NCBI GenBank assembly: GCA_958496175.1
Contig: OY292278.1
Location: forward strand, 6,262,001-6,326,000
Direction of reading: 5' to 3'
DNA: 64,000 nucleotides
DNA from: Sisyra terminalis
Taxonomy: Eukaryota > Arthropoda > Insecta > Neuroptera > Sisyridae
Shown: in pieces, positions 35,653-47,479 of the stretch
Position numbering within the stretch: the stretch's first letter is position 1
Layout of the letters: every line of letters begins with the position of its first letter
Notes under the pieces: generated by a model
The model's database searches: none
Told to the model about the DNA's origin: nothing
Seen by the model: the letters and a program-made list of their open reading frames with translations, nothing else
Made by a program: the position numbers and the translations under genes

Positions 35653-38399
35653 ACTAAATAATAGATTTGCCTGATAGATTTTATAACTAAAAAATTTTCC
35701 TATAAACTATCTGTTGCCAAATTATTATTTCTAATTGTATAGCTTTATTTTTATATATTACTTATATATTAATGTTTCCCATTATTATAAGCATTGATAT
35801 TGTTATTATAGACTATTATTGTTATTCTAATTGCTACTGCTGATTGTTTTTATGATTGTTGTTATGGCTAAAAGAATTACTATTTTTGTTATTGTTGCTA
35901 TTGATTGTTAAAAATATATTTTGTACTTATACAGCACTAATCTACTGGGACTAGTGCTTACATGTGATTGTCTATGGATTGAATACACTTATTGCAACCC
36001 TATGCAGATTGTGCAATTTATTTAAAAAAAAATAAACTAATCTTATGGTATAAGGCATTCAATTTAATTTTAATGCTGATAAATAATCATTATTGCATTT
36101 TTTTCAAAATGAGATGATAACTAATTTTATATTTTTCTGTATATTTTATAAAAGAACTATTTTTTTATGTTTTTCAAAATGGAATTAACGTCCCAACGAA
36201 GAACTCTTCAATTAATTAGGCTAAAGTTTAAGGAATTCCTTACAAAACATTTCCATGAAAATTGTGTATAAAAAGAGTTAAATTAGTCATGGTACAAAAA
36301 AATTTGTGAGGCACTAACATCAAAGTATGTAAAGTTTTAATTTATACCCACTTTTTGAAGAAAAATACATTTGAAACTTAATATTTTTACCTAAATTCTA
36401 ATGGGTGACCTTTTTATTCAAGTTCCAAGGAATTATTCAGACCAATAACCGAAAATGGAACGGAAATTTTGGTGGTTTACATGTTGAAAATATTTAGAAT
36501 ATTTTCCATCGTATATGTATTTATTATGGCTGCATCATTTAAGGGATTTAGGTAATGGGTATTTAACGAAACTAGGTCGACGAAGTTGGTGGGTCTGTTT
36601 GGTGTTAATGAGCGACTTTGATATCTCTTCACTGTCCGTTTTTATGAGTGAAGAATTTCAAGGAATTTTTATTGGGCAATAAGAGAAACGTACGGTTTCG
36701 TCCTTTTCAATTTCAACTTTGTTTAGTGCAATTTTATTGAAGATATATGGAGTAGAATGGTTCAAAGATGAAATCCATTTGATACGAAAAATAATCTCGT
36801 TAGTTTTGTCCTCAAGAATTTGATACAGAAGTTTTCTTCAAAAAAATATTTTTTATGGTGAAAAATTTTTGGTTTTCAATTCAATTTGGTACAAATGTAA
36901 AAGAAAAATGCTTCCTTTTTAAGGCACCAAAGAAAATTTAAATCCTTTGAATTATAGATTACGATTACTATGATTACATTTGGGGTGTTCCTTTTGATGA
37001 AAAAATGATTTTTTTTCTTCTATAAACGTACATGAAATAAAATTACATGAATTGCATTTGCTGAAGTCGACGACGCTATATCACTTCCACATACGAACTT
37101 TATATTGTATATATATGGAGCAGGAGTGGAAAGTGAGTGAAAAAGTAATGGCAATACGGTGATTTTCTATTAAATGAATATATTGAGAGATTGAATTTCG
37201 TATTCAAGTTGCGCAAGTTCCGGGGTTCATATCAACCGCTGCGCCGGAAGTGTCAGACAAGCAAGCGTCGACTGCTAACGCCAGATAAGGCGCGTGTATT
37301 CAAAACTCGAAGCCCGACTTTCCACCCACCCCCACACCCCCCATACCACCCCAAACAGTTTGGTCGGAAAATGGTGAGCTTTGCCGCCCTAAATATACAA
37401 GTTTTAAATAGATAGTCTAGGGATGAGAATGGAATAGTTGGGAATACATTATGTTAAAGCAATTTTTTTTGAAAAATAGAAACAAAACTTGAATTATTCA
37501 TCGGTGTGAGAAGCAAAAAAAAATATTTAAATTTCAAATAAACCGCGCGCTTTTTTTTTTTTTGGAAAGCAAAGAAAAGTTGATATTGTTTGTGGAAATT
37601 TGTCTTTCATCTGAATGAGTTTTTTTTTTTGGCTTGCGTAAACAAAACACGAGTTTCCCACTTGCTGTTGGGGATGGATTTTTTTTTGAGGCTTTTGTGC
37701 AAATTTCTGTCTTTGTCGAGTATGAAGATTTCGGCAGAAATTTGTTCTTTTTCATGTAGAAATAAAGCGCCGAATATGCGTATACAGGGTGGAATAAATA
37801 CAGGAGAGTGTTAGGAAAAAATAACCAAGCAAAAGCTTGCATGGAAAAAGGTCTGATATTTCTTTTAAATTAACTAGTGAAAAGTTTTTTCTTAGTTTTT
37901 CATGAAACTGTACTTCTAAACTTTATTTTAGTAGTGAACTTTGGTAAAATTTTTATAGAATTAAAACTATTTTTTAGGCTAAATCACCAAATTGTTTTTT
38001 AACGACTTAAACATTAAAATCCGTGTTTGAACCTAATACTTGGAAAAATATCCAAATTTCTTAAATTTTTGGATAAAAAATGGAAAGTTTATTTGCTTAT
38101 ATTTTGATAGAGTAATACTCGATAAAGCTTTTAAATATTTACCCTTTTAAATTTGGGATTTGCAGAGAAAATCCAGCCAAACTATGACTCAATGTCCTGT
38201 TGATTTTTAAAATAAATTTATTAAAAAAATTGAAAATTTATTGGAAATCTTAGGGCTATTAGAGAAACCTTAACTTACATTTTAATACTTCCAGAATAAA
38301 AGTTCACATATTTTGTACAATTTCTAATCGAATTCAGAAAAGATGATGTAAATATAAAATAATAGTGCACTAAGAATAAGTATTTAACCCAAATTAAAC
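35653..38399. other. Spacer with a G/C-rich island at 37.19-37.40 kb
   Basis: 35650-37180 is A/T-rich with nothing recognised. 37190-37400 is G/C-rich, including a C-rich run (CCCACCCCCACACCCCCC) and several CpGs. Its plus frame (KCQTSKRRLLTPDKARVFK) ends before a donor-like ATG|GTGAGC. It could be a first exon or promoter. The poly-T and poly-A rich ORFs at 37534-37842 are noise. Confidence 0.35.
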
Positions 38400-39000
38400 T
38401 CAGAAGATAATTATAATCGATAATGGCAATGCAATTTGACGTGCCATCGAAACTTTTAACTCCAAAAGAGGTCCAGATAATCAACGGGAACCTGACTACT
38501 AATAAATCTCCAGAATATATGGAAAACCATGGTACATCTCGCAACAATGTACCCTACTATTCTAAGACTTAAACACTTCCCTGCTTAATGGAAAATTGCG
38601 TAATTCATACCTAATCCAAAGCCAGGTCAAACTAAAGACGATGTTGCTTCATTTCGTTCGAAAATTTTATTTCCCAAAAAGAGTCATATATTTGAGAAAA
38701 GCTTTCTTTCGAAAATAGCGTCAAAGCTCAATAAAGAAGGATAATAAGTAGATCGTCCGTTTGGATTCCGGAAATCTAACTATAGTTTCCCCTCTATAGT
38801 TGAACAAGCTTATAGAGTACTAAACACGATGCCGAAAGCTCAGGAAAACAATATGGCTCTATGGCTTTTCTGGATTTTTCTCAGGCTTTTGTAAAGGGAT
38901 GTCATCGAGGAAAGCTCCAAAAATTAAAGCTACAACCTTTACGGTGTTCTGTTGGTTAATCGACAAATAGGAAATAAAAATTTATAAAAATACGCAAAAG
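38400..39000 (+). pseudogene. Decayed Jockey-like LINE reverse transcriptase
   Basis: Across shifted frames: LLTPKEVQIINGNL, then WKIA-stop-FIPNPKPGQTKDDVA (usual form WKxAxIIPIPKPGKD), SFRSKILFPKKSHIFEK, then FGFRKSNYSFPSIVEQAYRV (motif 0/1 FGFR), and motif A AFLDFSQAFVKGCHRGKLQK. Many stops. Motif B and the YADD box were not found, so the copy is incomplete. Sequence to about 39.75 kb may be its degraded continuation, with no motif to prove it. Confidence 0.8.
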
Positions 39001-39878
39001 TAGACCCAAAAATTAATTAAAAGCTACACTTCTTATTCCTTCCTACAAAATATTAACCTGATTAAGAATCAAGAAAACTTTTCCTCAAAACCACGAAACA
39101 AATTAAGTAGATTTCTTTGAGCACTTTCAAAACATCAATTTGGTGACGAGGTTTTCTGAAAAAGCAACGCCAATATTCCTTGATACATTAACAATTGATA
39201 AAAATTTGGAACTAGAAGTACTCAACAAATGCTATGGGTTAGATTTATCGACCCGACAAAATAGGATAAATTAACAACAGAAAAGCTTTTTGAAACACCG
39301 ATAAGATATTAACAAAAAAAAAATTATAGCACGTCAAAAGTATATATATTCAACAAAGAATACTTTTTCTCGGCAAAAATGAGTATTACACTAAAAAAAA
39401 ACATTTTTAGAACGGCAAAATATAAACGTCAAGAAAGATTATATATTTACGACAGTAGGTATTAACTCTGACCAAAATTTTAAGTTTCTTGATAACGTAT
39501 TGTTTATTTTTAAGTCTTAAATAAATAGTAATTTGATAGTAATATTGCATAAATTTATATGCAATGCAGTGCCACCAAACGTAAAAATTCAAATAATAAT
39601 AATAAAAAACATGCACAAAAACAACATAAAGACTTTTATCGTTCAATCAAAGCTCTAATTAATTATTTTAAAGTTCGAGCTTACGCTTTTAACCTAACGG
39701 TATTAATTTTGGTTTATTTGATACATCAACCAACGTTAATTGTATCTTTTTGCCGATGACAGGTTTAAGTTTTCAGTATTTTTATGTTTCTCAGTTCTAA
39801 ATTGTTTCTAGTATGTAACTAGTTTAGTCTTTCGAGGTTTCCTAATACTTTTCTGTCCCATGATGGCAAAAAGGAGGT
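39001..39878. other. Spacer or undetectable LINE remainder
   Basis: Two mutually overlapping ORFs (39407-39646 minus, 39559-39759 plus) show no domain. Confidence 0.35.
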
Positions 39879-41061
39879 CCCTTAAGTTAATCCCTCGACT
39901 TTTGGTTTTTAAATTTTTTTTTTTGCTCATTTGTTTGTTTAAATATATTATATATAAAAAAATAAACCACTTTGAAGAAATAAAACCCTAAAGTTAATTC
40001 CTTGGTTTTCAGATACGGTCTTTTTTTTCTTGGAAACGATATATTTCTATAGATTTTCGTTTGTTCGTAGAAGATCTACGTTTGTTGTACGTCTTTGATT
40101 TATTGCATTTTTTTGAGAAAAAACCAACAATATAAAAATGGAATTACTTAAAAATAAGCACAATATGTTCCATAGCTTAAATATGGAATATTGAGACACC
40201 TATGGGAAATTAAAGACGGTGATTTCTATTCACATAACTAAGTTTCATAATGATAAATGTTTGATGTTTTATGAACTTTTCAATTTTAAAAATAAAATTC
40301 TTCAATATGATGACTGCTTCATAGGTCAAGTTGAGTATGTTTCATTTATTTTTAGAAGTTTAAAATATTAAAGCCGATAGTGAAAAATTAAAATCCCTAA
40401 ACTTTTTCTTATTTTCGTTTGTTTGAGCATAATTAAAGTTTGTTCGTTTCCTTATATTAATATTTGTCAAATTAAAAAGTAGTGTTTTTCTAAATGACAA
40501 GTAATTTAATGATCACACAATACCGATTCCACGTTCCGTCATCCACTGACAAACGACGGAACATAGTAATTTTTTTTAAGATTATTAAATCACTTGACAC
40601 TTACAAAAACCCTACCTTTTAGTTTGAAAAATATTAATATTGAGGAACTAAAAACCATCGATTTTTCTCGAACAATCAAAAACAAGTAATAATTCAACAA
40701 TGTAAACATTCCAACTTTGGCTTACACATTTTGCCTCTTCACCGTTTAAGAAAATTTTATTTTTTTCAGATTACAGACTTCATAATATATAAATCATTAA
40801 CTATGGTAAAATTTTTTTTATGTGTACAGAAATCACCACCTTCAATTTTCCACAGGTGTTTTTTATCCCATATTTAAGGGATAGAACCAAGAAATGTTTA
40901 TTTTGATACAAGTCAATTAATATTTTTGGCTTTTATTTAAAAAATACAATAGTTCAAGAACAAACAAACGTAGATCTTAGATGAACAAATGAAATTCTAT
41001 AAAAATAGATCAATTCCAAGGGGAAAAAACCGTATTTAAAAACCGAAGGACTAACTTAAGG
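39879..41061. mobile_element. 1.18-kb foldback element
   Basis: Outer ends CTTAAGTTAATCCCTCGAC... and ...GAAGGACTAACTTAAGG are inverted repeats, and homology continues inward: AAGATCTACGTTTGTT / AACAAACGTAGATCTT, and AGACGGTGATTTCT / AGAAATCACCACCTT. The centre holds a short exact hairpin GTTCCGTC-N14-GACGGAAC (40533-40562). No coding sequence was recognised. Confidence 0.75.
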
Positions 41062-42102
41062 TTTTCTACTTTACAGTTAATTTATTACGAAAAAATTTGA
41101 TGAACAAATCTGAACAAACGATTGAACAAAAAAATATTTTCTGGAATTCTGAAACTTTTCTTTTCCTTGGCTTAATTATAAGTATCGTTTGCCCATTGAC
41201 TTTGAAAAAACAACTATACAAACGAAGAAAAGTGCAAAAATATATTCTGGTGTGCCAATTTATATTCCTCAAGTTGCTAATACTTTCGAAATGGATTGCT
41301 TTTAAAAGTATTGAAAAAAATGATTCTAAGATTATCTTTTCGTAAGTAACTTTATTATTTTTTTCTTTCGAATTCACCCTACTTTTCTTACCCTTTATCC
41401 ATCCTGGATGATTAGGTATAAAAATTTGTTTCACTTATATTTTTAGTATTGAATTTTGGCTTTTATAATGCTCTATCGATGGAAAAATACGAGTACGACT
41501 GAAAGATTCTGATGAAGATTATTTTCATTTTGGTAAATTAATTTATAAGCCATTTGGTTAAAATTTTGATCTAAAATTTCCAGAATCTTTTAGTGTGACA
41601 TTATCAACTACACCCTGTATAAAATATCCATTTTCATATATATATATATATATATATTTAAGCGTTAGTCGCGCTCCAACACTCCTCCAAGAATTGTTTT
41701 AGTTTCCCAACGCTAAGATCCAACAGTTTCCAACACAAGTTGAAAGCAGATTGTAAAGTTTTAACACTTGGTTCGACAAAAAATGAATAAGCTTTAAATC
41801 ATCCACTCCGCGTATCAAACAATACATACACATACACATACATTCACCCCCTCACATATACATCGAAACCCTTACAACAAAAAGTTTGCGGAGAAAGTCG
41901 CATCAAGTTTGCCTCGAAAATTTGCTCGCATCAAATGTACTAAAGAGCTATTTCAATGTACGAATTCGGTTTGGAAAAGTGTTACGACAGGGTAATTAGA
42001 TGAAATATACGTTTCGGCTTTTCCCCTCTGTTAAATTATTTAATATTGTATTTTTGTATTCACTTGGCGCTCCGTTCATATTGGATTTATATATTAAAGA
42101 AG
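41062..42102. other. Spacer with TA microsatellite
   Basis: Overlapping opposite-strand ORFs at 41066-41434 have no recognised domain. A TA repeat occupies 41636-41657. 41700-41990 is less A/T-rich (ACACATACACATACATTCAC) and may be unique DNA. Confidence 0.4.
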
Positions 42103-42197
42103 TTATCTCCATAAGTTGTATGAAAACTAACAAAATGGTTGGAACATTTAGTGGAAATTTTTCATTCAAATGCAATCACTAAACTTTGATTGCTTGG

Positions 42198-43780
42198 TGG
42201 GAATTCCATGGTGACTGGTGGAATATTTGACTTTAAATTTCGACTAATTATGAGCTATAATTAGATGATTGAAACTAGTATAATCATAAAATGAATCTCA
42301 TTTTATAGAAAAATAACCAATTAATAACATCACTTAATACAAAAGATCTTTTTTTTCTTAGTCTCTTGTAATTGTCACTTGAATTAGTGTGACTAGTGGG
42401 ACACCAAAAAATCCTTCTCTCTTACCATGGTGCACTTAAAGACAAATTTCAGTTGGACTACTAAATTTTCAATAGAGATTTTCTTCCTTCTACTATATTT
42501 ATCTCACATTATTTCATTTTCATCAAGTATTAGACTAATTACTTACATAGAAGAAATTAAAAAAAAAAATATTGTGCCTGGTGGGACAAGTACAAAATGT
42601 GTAAACAAAGTTTTTCGTTAATGACACTTTTATATTTTTTCTATCTTTGTATTGTTAATTGGGCAACGTATTGGTGGAGGTTTTTGATTTAAGGTAGAAT
42701 TTTATTTATTTCTACACATTTATATATTTTCGGATACACAAGAATATCGTTTAGACATAAATTTTTTCTATAATTTCCGAATAAATAATAAATTAATTTT
42801 TATTCAATCATTATCCTTGAAGAATAAAGTCCAGTGTCTTACATAATTGGAGTCTGATGATGTTGCCGTCAAATAATAACTAATGTTTTTTTTGTCATCA
42901 GCTTTAAAATAATGCTGTTTTCTAATGCATGGAATTTTTTTAATGTTTTGCCACTGTTTGTTAAGATGTGAATGATTTTTTTTAATATCATCTGTTCCAA
43001 CAAAGAAAAAATAGAACCCATTGATATCTTTTAACACTAAATATTCGTGGCAGTCTTTACTATTTTTAATTTCTGCTTTTCTTGTCATAATAGAAGACCA
43101 AAGAGTTAGTTTAGCTATTGCTCCGATACCATCAACTGCTTCTTTACCATGACCAGAAGCAAAAAAAAACTCCAATTCTATCCATTCAAAAAAAAATGCT
43201 ATCATGTATTGGCTATAAGCTATAGTCCCACCAATCACATGTGACAGGTGGTACACATTCTAAAAGAACCTAGAGACTATAATATAGACTTTTTAACAAT
43301 CATAAGAAGTTTAAATTATTTAAGACATGTTTATTTTTTACTTTTACCAAGAAAAAAAAATGAATTAGGACGGTTTGAGGATAAAAAAACAACTTTTGTA
43401 TCTTTTTGTGTGACTGGTGGGACATGTAATTATCTTATATTCAAACACAAAATATACACAAACTAACGTAACTTTTCGATTAAACAAATCGTAGTCCTTT
43501 TGTTTATAATGTTTTTGGTCTTCTGAATATAATGATAAACTTGCTAAAATTAATTAGATGGCTAAAACCAATGTCGCTAACAGGAACATTTGCCATAGAT
43601 ACATGTACTAACTTGTACTCGAAAGTTAACCAAACCAAAAAATCGATTATTTATCGTTTTAGAAAAAATTCTTTTGATATTAGTACAATTTATACTTTTT
43701 ATTATAGGTAAGGGCTAAATTTAAAATAATAAGAGTAATTATTAATTCAAAGTCATTTTCCTATTTCTCACGGAATGCCC
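42198..43780. mobile_element. 1.58-kb DNA transposon with repeated GTGACTGGTGGGAC motifs
   Basis: The element interrupts unit 1 between CTTGG (42193-42197) and CTTGG (43781-43785). Unit 2 has a single CTTGA there, so the target duplication is 5 bp. Ends GGGAATTCCATGGTGA and TCACGGAATGCCC are imperfect inverted repeats. At least six copies of TGTGACTGGTGGGACA-like sequence occur (42211, 42387, 42572, 43225 minus, 43239, 43407). A minus-strand ORF is inside. Confidence 0.7.
42804..43256 (-). CDS. HGK-motif protein of unknown function, transposon-borne (possibly partial)
   Basis: The 150-codon open frame contains LEFFFASGHGKEAVDGIGAI, AKLTLWSSIMTRKAEIKNS and INGFYFFFVGTDDIKKNHSH. I know this pattern (W-x-FFATSHGKGAVDGIGGTVKR...) from many unnamed, multicopy predicted proteins in arthropods and Hydra; the function is unknown to me. 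Those proteins usually extend further N-terminally (a DGxxxQYKN block), so the Met here may be internal and upstream exons or frames degraded. The frame is fully open, suggesting a fairly recent copy. It lies inside the 42198-43780 element. Confidence 0.55.
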   Translation of the reverse strand: MYHLSHVIGGTIAYSQYMIAFFFEWIELEFFFASGHGKEAVDGIGAIAKLTLWSSIMTRKAEIKNSKDCHEYLVLKDINGFYFFFVGTDDIKKNHSHLNKQWQNIKKIPCIRKQHYFKADDKKNISYYLTATSSDSNYVRHWTLFFKDND

Positions 43781-45720
43781 CTTGGCGTTTATTAAAAGAT
43801 TTAGTAGAACTTAAAGTCATTACTTTTTTCTCAAATAAGAAATGAAAAACTTTAGTTTTTCCAAGGTTAGATTTGGATGATGAAAATTAATATTTGGTAC
43901 CTGTTTTTCTTTTATTCGTTGCGATGCTGGTGTAGAAATCTTTTGATGGATTTGCAGGAAAATCAACCTGAAGAAAAAACAGCTACGATGAAGATTTAAC
44001 CTTTTTCAAGAGCTGGAACAAATAAAAACGACAGATGTAGTAAACATGTGATTGCAATTTTTAATAAATTACCTCAATCATTCGATCATTAATTGTTCAA
44101 AGTTATAAATTAAATTTAATCATGAAAATAGTGCACTAAGACATCGTATTTTACTTGAATTATATAAAATAATTCCGATACATAATATTCAATTGATAAT
44201 CGACATTAAATATTCAATCAAGGTCAAAAACAAGTGGTCGATTTGCGATCAATAACAGCTGATAATGCTCAGAATTTGCATCTAGTGTGGCGCCCTCGCT
44301 CTTCCGTTTTGGTGTAGCTTCCGAATTCAAAATATTTATGAACTTTTTAAATTTATATTTATTTTTAAATACTATAGGTTTTAGTAAAAGATATCTTGAT
44401 AAAATTTATCTCTTTCCAATCAAGGATTTCCCCATTGTTACGATATAAATCCACTCAATGATTTTTACGAAGAAAGATAATTCCGATTATTGATAGACGA
44501 AATTTAATCTCAAAATCAAATTGTTTCAAAACATGTTTTTTTTTGTATCAACCGAATATTGTTTACGACTTCATTTATATTAGTAGTTTTTTCAATTTTT
44601 TTTTTTGTTTAACGTCATATATCTCATTTTTGGGTTAGTCAACATACTATTTATGTCACTGAAAACTTTTACAACTTTCCGAAGCTATACATTTTCGTTT
44701 TATAATCACCTCTCCCTTCGTTTGCTCCTTGAAAAAAATCGACTTTTAATGTCCTACTTTCAGAGGCTTACAATTGAAGATCATATTTATCTCCACAATT
44801 TATATGATAACTAACAAAATGGTTGGGAATTGGAAAATTTATACGAAATTTTCCATTCAAATGAAATCACTTAAACTATGCTTGCTTGACGTGCATTAAA
44901 TGATTTGGTTGTATTTAAAGTCATTACTTTTTCCTCAAATAAGATCATGAAAAAATTTAGTTTTTCCTAGGTTAGATTAGGATGAAGAAATTTTATATTT
45001 GGTACCTACTTTTCTTTTAATCGTGGCGATGCCGGTGTAGAAAACTCTTGATGGATTTGCAGGAAAGTTAACCTGAAGAAAGAACAGCCACAATGACGAT
45101 TTAACCTTTTTCAAGAGCTGGAACAAATAAAAACGACAGATATACTAAACATGTGATTGCAATTTTTAATGTATTACCTCAATCATTCGATCAATAATTG
45201 TTCAAAGTTATAAAATAAATGTAGACAAGTAAAAAATGCACTAATACGTCGTTTTTTTCTTAAAATATATAAAATAATTCAAATGCATAATATTCAATGG
45301 ATAATTGACACTAAATATTCAATCAAGGTCAAAAACAAGTGAACGATTTGCGATCAATAACAGTCGATAATGCTCGGAATTTGCATCTAGTGTGGCGCCC
45401 CCACTCTTCCGTTTTGGTGTAGCTTCCGAATTCAAAATATTTATTTATTGCCTCAATTTATATTAATTGTACATATAAAAGGTTTTGGTACAAGATATCT
45501 CGATTAAATTTATCTTCTTCCAATTAAGGATTTCCTCATTGTTACGATATAAATCCACTCAAGGATTTTTACGAAGAAAGATTATTCCGATTATTGATAG
45601 ACAAAATTTATTCCCAAAATCAAATCGTTTTTAAACATGTTTTTTCTTGCATCAACCGAATATTGTTTACGACTTCATTCAAATTATTAATTTTTTTTTT
45701 TTTGGTTTTACGTTGTATAT

Positions 45721-47157
45721 AAGACTGAGTCAAAAAAAAGATTTTTTTTTTTCTTAATTATATCGAAAATAATGTTGGGAATGACAAAAAAAATCCTGTG
45801 AAAGTTTTAGCTCTTAATATTAATATTAAGAGGTGCCACATCGCAAATTTCGATTTTAAATTTAAATAACATGGGAACAATATACTCTTGCACTTTGGAA
45901 TTTTATAGCTCACGTTGGTGACAATATTTCGGAATGACCAAGGTATATTCTCGTAGAAAATTAAACAATCTACAAAAAAAGTCTTGTACAAGTTTTTGAT
46001 ATATTTATTCCTTCAAAAGTTATTCGAGGTCAAAGTTGAACTAAAGAGAAATTTCAATATTTTTTCAATTTTTTGACGCAACCATCAATTTTATGCGAAA
46101 ATTTTGTAGAACATTTTTGGTAGAGCACTTTTTTTTCTATAACTTATCTCTATAAAAGTTTTTGATATTTTTCACAGGTCCTAAGATATTTTCATTAAAC
46201 TGGAAATTCCCTGAATCTTAGGACCTGTGATAAATATCAAAAACTTTTATAGAGATAAGTTATAGAAAGAAAAGTGTTCTAGAAAAAATGTCCTATAAAA
46301 TTTTCTCATAAAATTGATGGTTGCGTCTAAAAATTGAAAAATATTAAAATTTCTCTTTAGTTTATCTTTGACCTCGAATAACTTTTAAAGAAATAAATAT
46401 ATCAAAAACTTGTACAAGACCTTTTTTGTAGATCGTTTAACTTTCTACAAGAATATACTTTGGTCATTCTAAAATATTGTCACCAACTTGAGCTATAAAA
46501 TTCCAAAGTGCAAGAGAATATTGTTCCCATGTTGTTTAAATGGAGAATCGAAATTTGCGATGCGGCACCTCTTAATATTAATATTAAGAGCTTAAACTCT
46601 CACAGGATTTTTTTTGTTAAAAATGTAATAATTCAGGGAATATTATTAATTTAAAACAATAAAATTACGAATATTTTCAGTTTAATGCAAATTACTTAGG
46701 ACCTGTGAAAAATATCAAAAACTTTTATAGAAATAAGTTATAGAAAGAAAAGTGTTCTACAAAAAATGTCCTATAAAATTTTCTAATAAAATTGATGATT
46801 GCGTCAAAAAATTGCAAAAATATTAAAATTTCTCTTTAGTTCAACTTTGACCTCGAATAAGTTTTGAAGAAATAAATATATCAAAAACTTAACTTGTAAC
46901 AGATTTTTTTTTGTAGATCGTTCAATTTTCTACAAGAATATACCTTAGTCATTCCAAAATATTGGCACCAACGTAAGCTATAAAATTCCAGAATGCAAGA
47001 GAATATTGTTCCCATGTTATTTAAATGGAAAATCAAAATTTGCGATGCGGTACCTCTTAATATTAAAATTAAAAGTTTAAACTGTCACAGGATTTTTTTT
47101 GGTAATTTCCAACAATATTTTTGATATAATTAAGAAAAAAAATCATCATTCTTCTTA
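45721..47157. mobile_element. Foldback element with an extra third arm, second family member
   Basis: Left arm 45721-46187 is mirrored by 46215-about 46620. Right-arm sequence then repeats directly at about 46685-47140. Landmarks: CTTAGGACCTGTGA, ATATCAAAAACTTTTATAGA, TTTGACCTCGAATAA, GAATATTGTTCCCATGTT. It is flanked by a direct repeat of about 75 bp (45650-45720 and 47158-47234, CATCAACCGAATATTGTTTA). The architecture is the same as at 30115-31436, but the sequence differs. Confidence 0.85.
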
Positions 47158-47479
47158 CATCAACCGAATATTGTTTACCATTTCATTTATATTAGTAATT
47201 TTTCAATTTGTTTTTTTATGTTTAACGTTATATATCTTATTTTTGGGATAGTTAACATATTTTTTATGTCACTGAAAACTTTTACAACTTTCCGAAGCTA
47301 TAAATTTTCGTTTTATAATCACCTCTCCCTTCGTTTGCTCCTTGAAAAAAATCGACGTTTAATGTCCTACTTTTGTAGGCTTACAATTGAAGATCAAAAG
47401 TTCCACGAAAAGTGTTTAAAATTGTTGCAAAAGTATTTAGGGAAAAGTTTGTTGAAACGCCCGAGAATTTAACAAGTAA

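Larger units (their letters stand above)
42103..47398 (+). repeat. Tandem duplication of a 1.09-kb unit, each unit carrying a different insertion
   Basis: Unit 1 is 42103-44779 with a 1.58-kb transposon at 42198-43780. Unit 2 is 44780-47398 with a foldback at about 45721-47157. Shared landmarks are AACTAACAAAATGGTTGG, GGTGTAGAAA, AGAGCTGGAACAAATAAAAA, AGTGTGGCGCCC, CTCTTCCGTTTTGGTGTAGC and ACCTCTCCCTTCGTTTGCTC. Similar short ORFs at 44605-44814 and 47218-47472 are the same unit segment read twice; no known domain, so not called as genes. Confidence 0.85.

Noticed and set aside
37534..37842. Overlapping ORFs rich in Phe/Lys/Ser
   Set aside because: They derive from poly-T/poly-A tracts on both strands.
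41066..41434. 122-codon minus ORF
   Set aside because: Low-complexity Lys/Ile/Phe composition typical of A/T-rich DNA; the opposite strand is equally open.
41500..41545. CTGATGAAGATTATTTTC resembling a hammerhead core
   Set aside because: No GAAA with a matching stem II follows, and no stem I partner can be found.
44605..47472. Two similar ORFs (69 and 84 codons) as a duplicated gene
   Set aside because: They are the same segment of a tandemly duplicated non-coding unit; similarity covers non-coding DNA equally, and the frames diverge at their ends.
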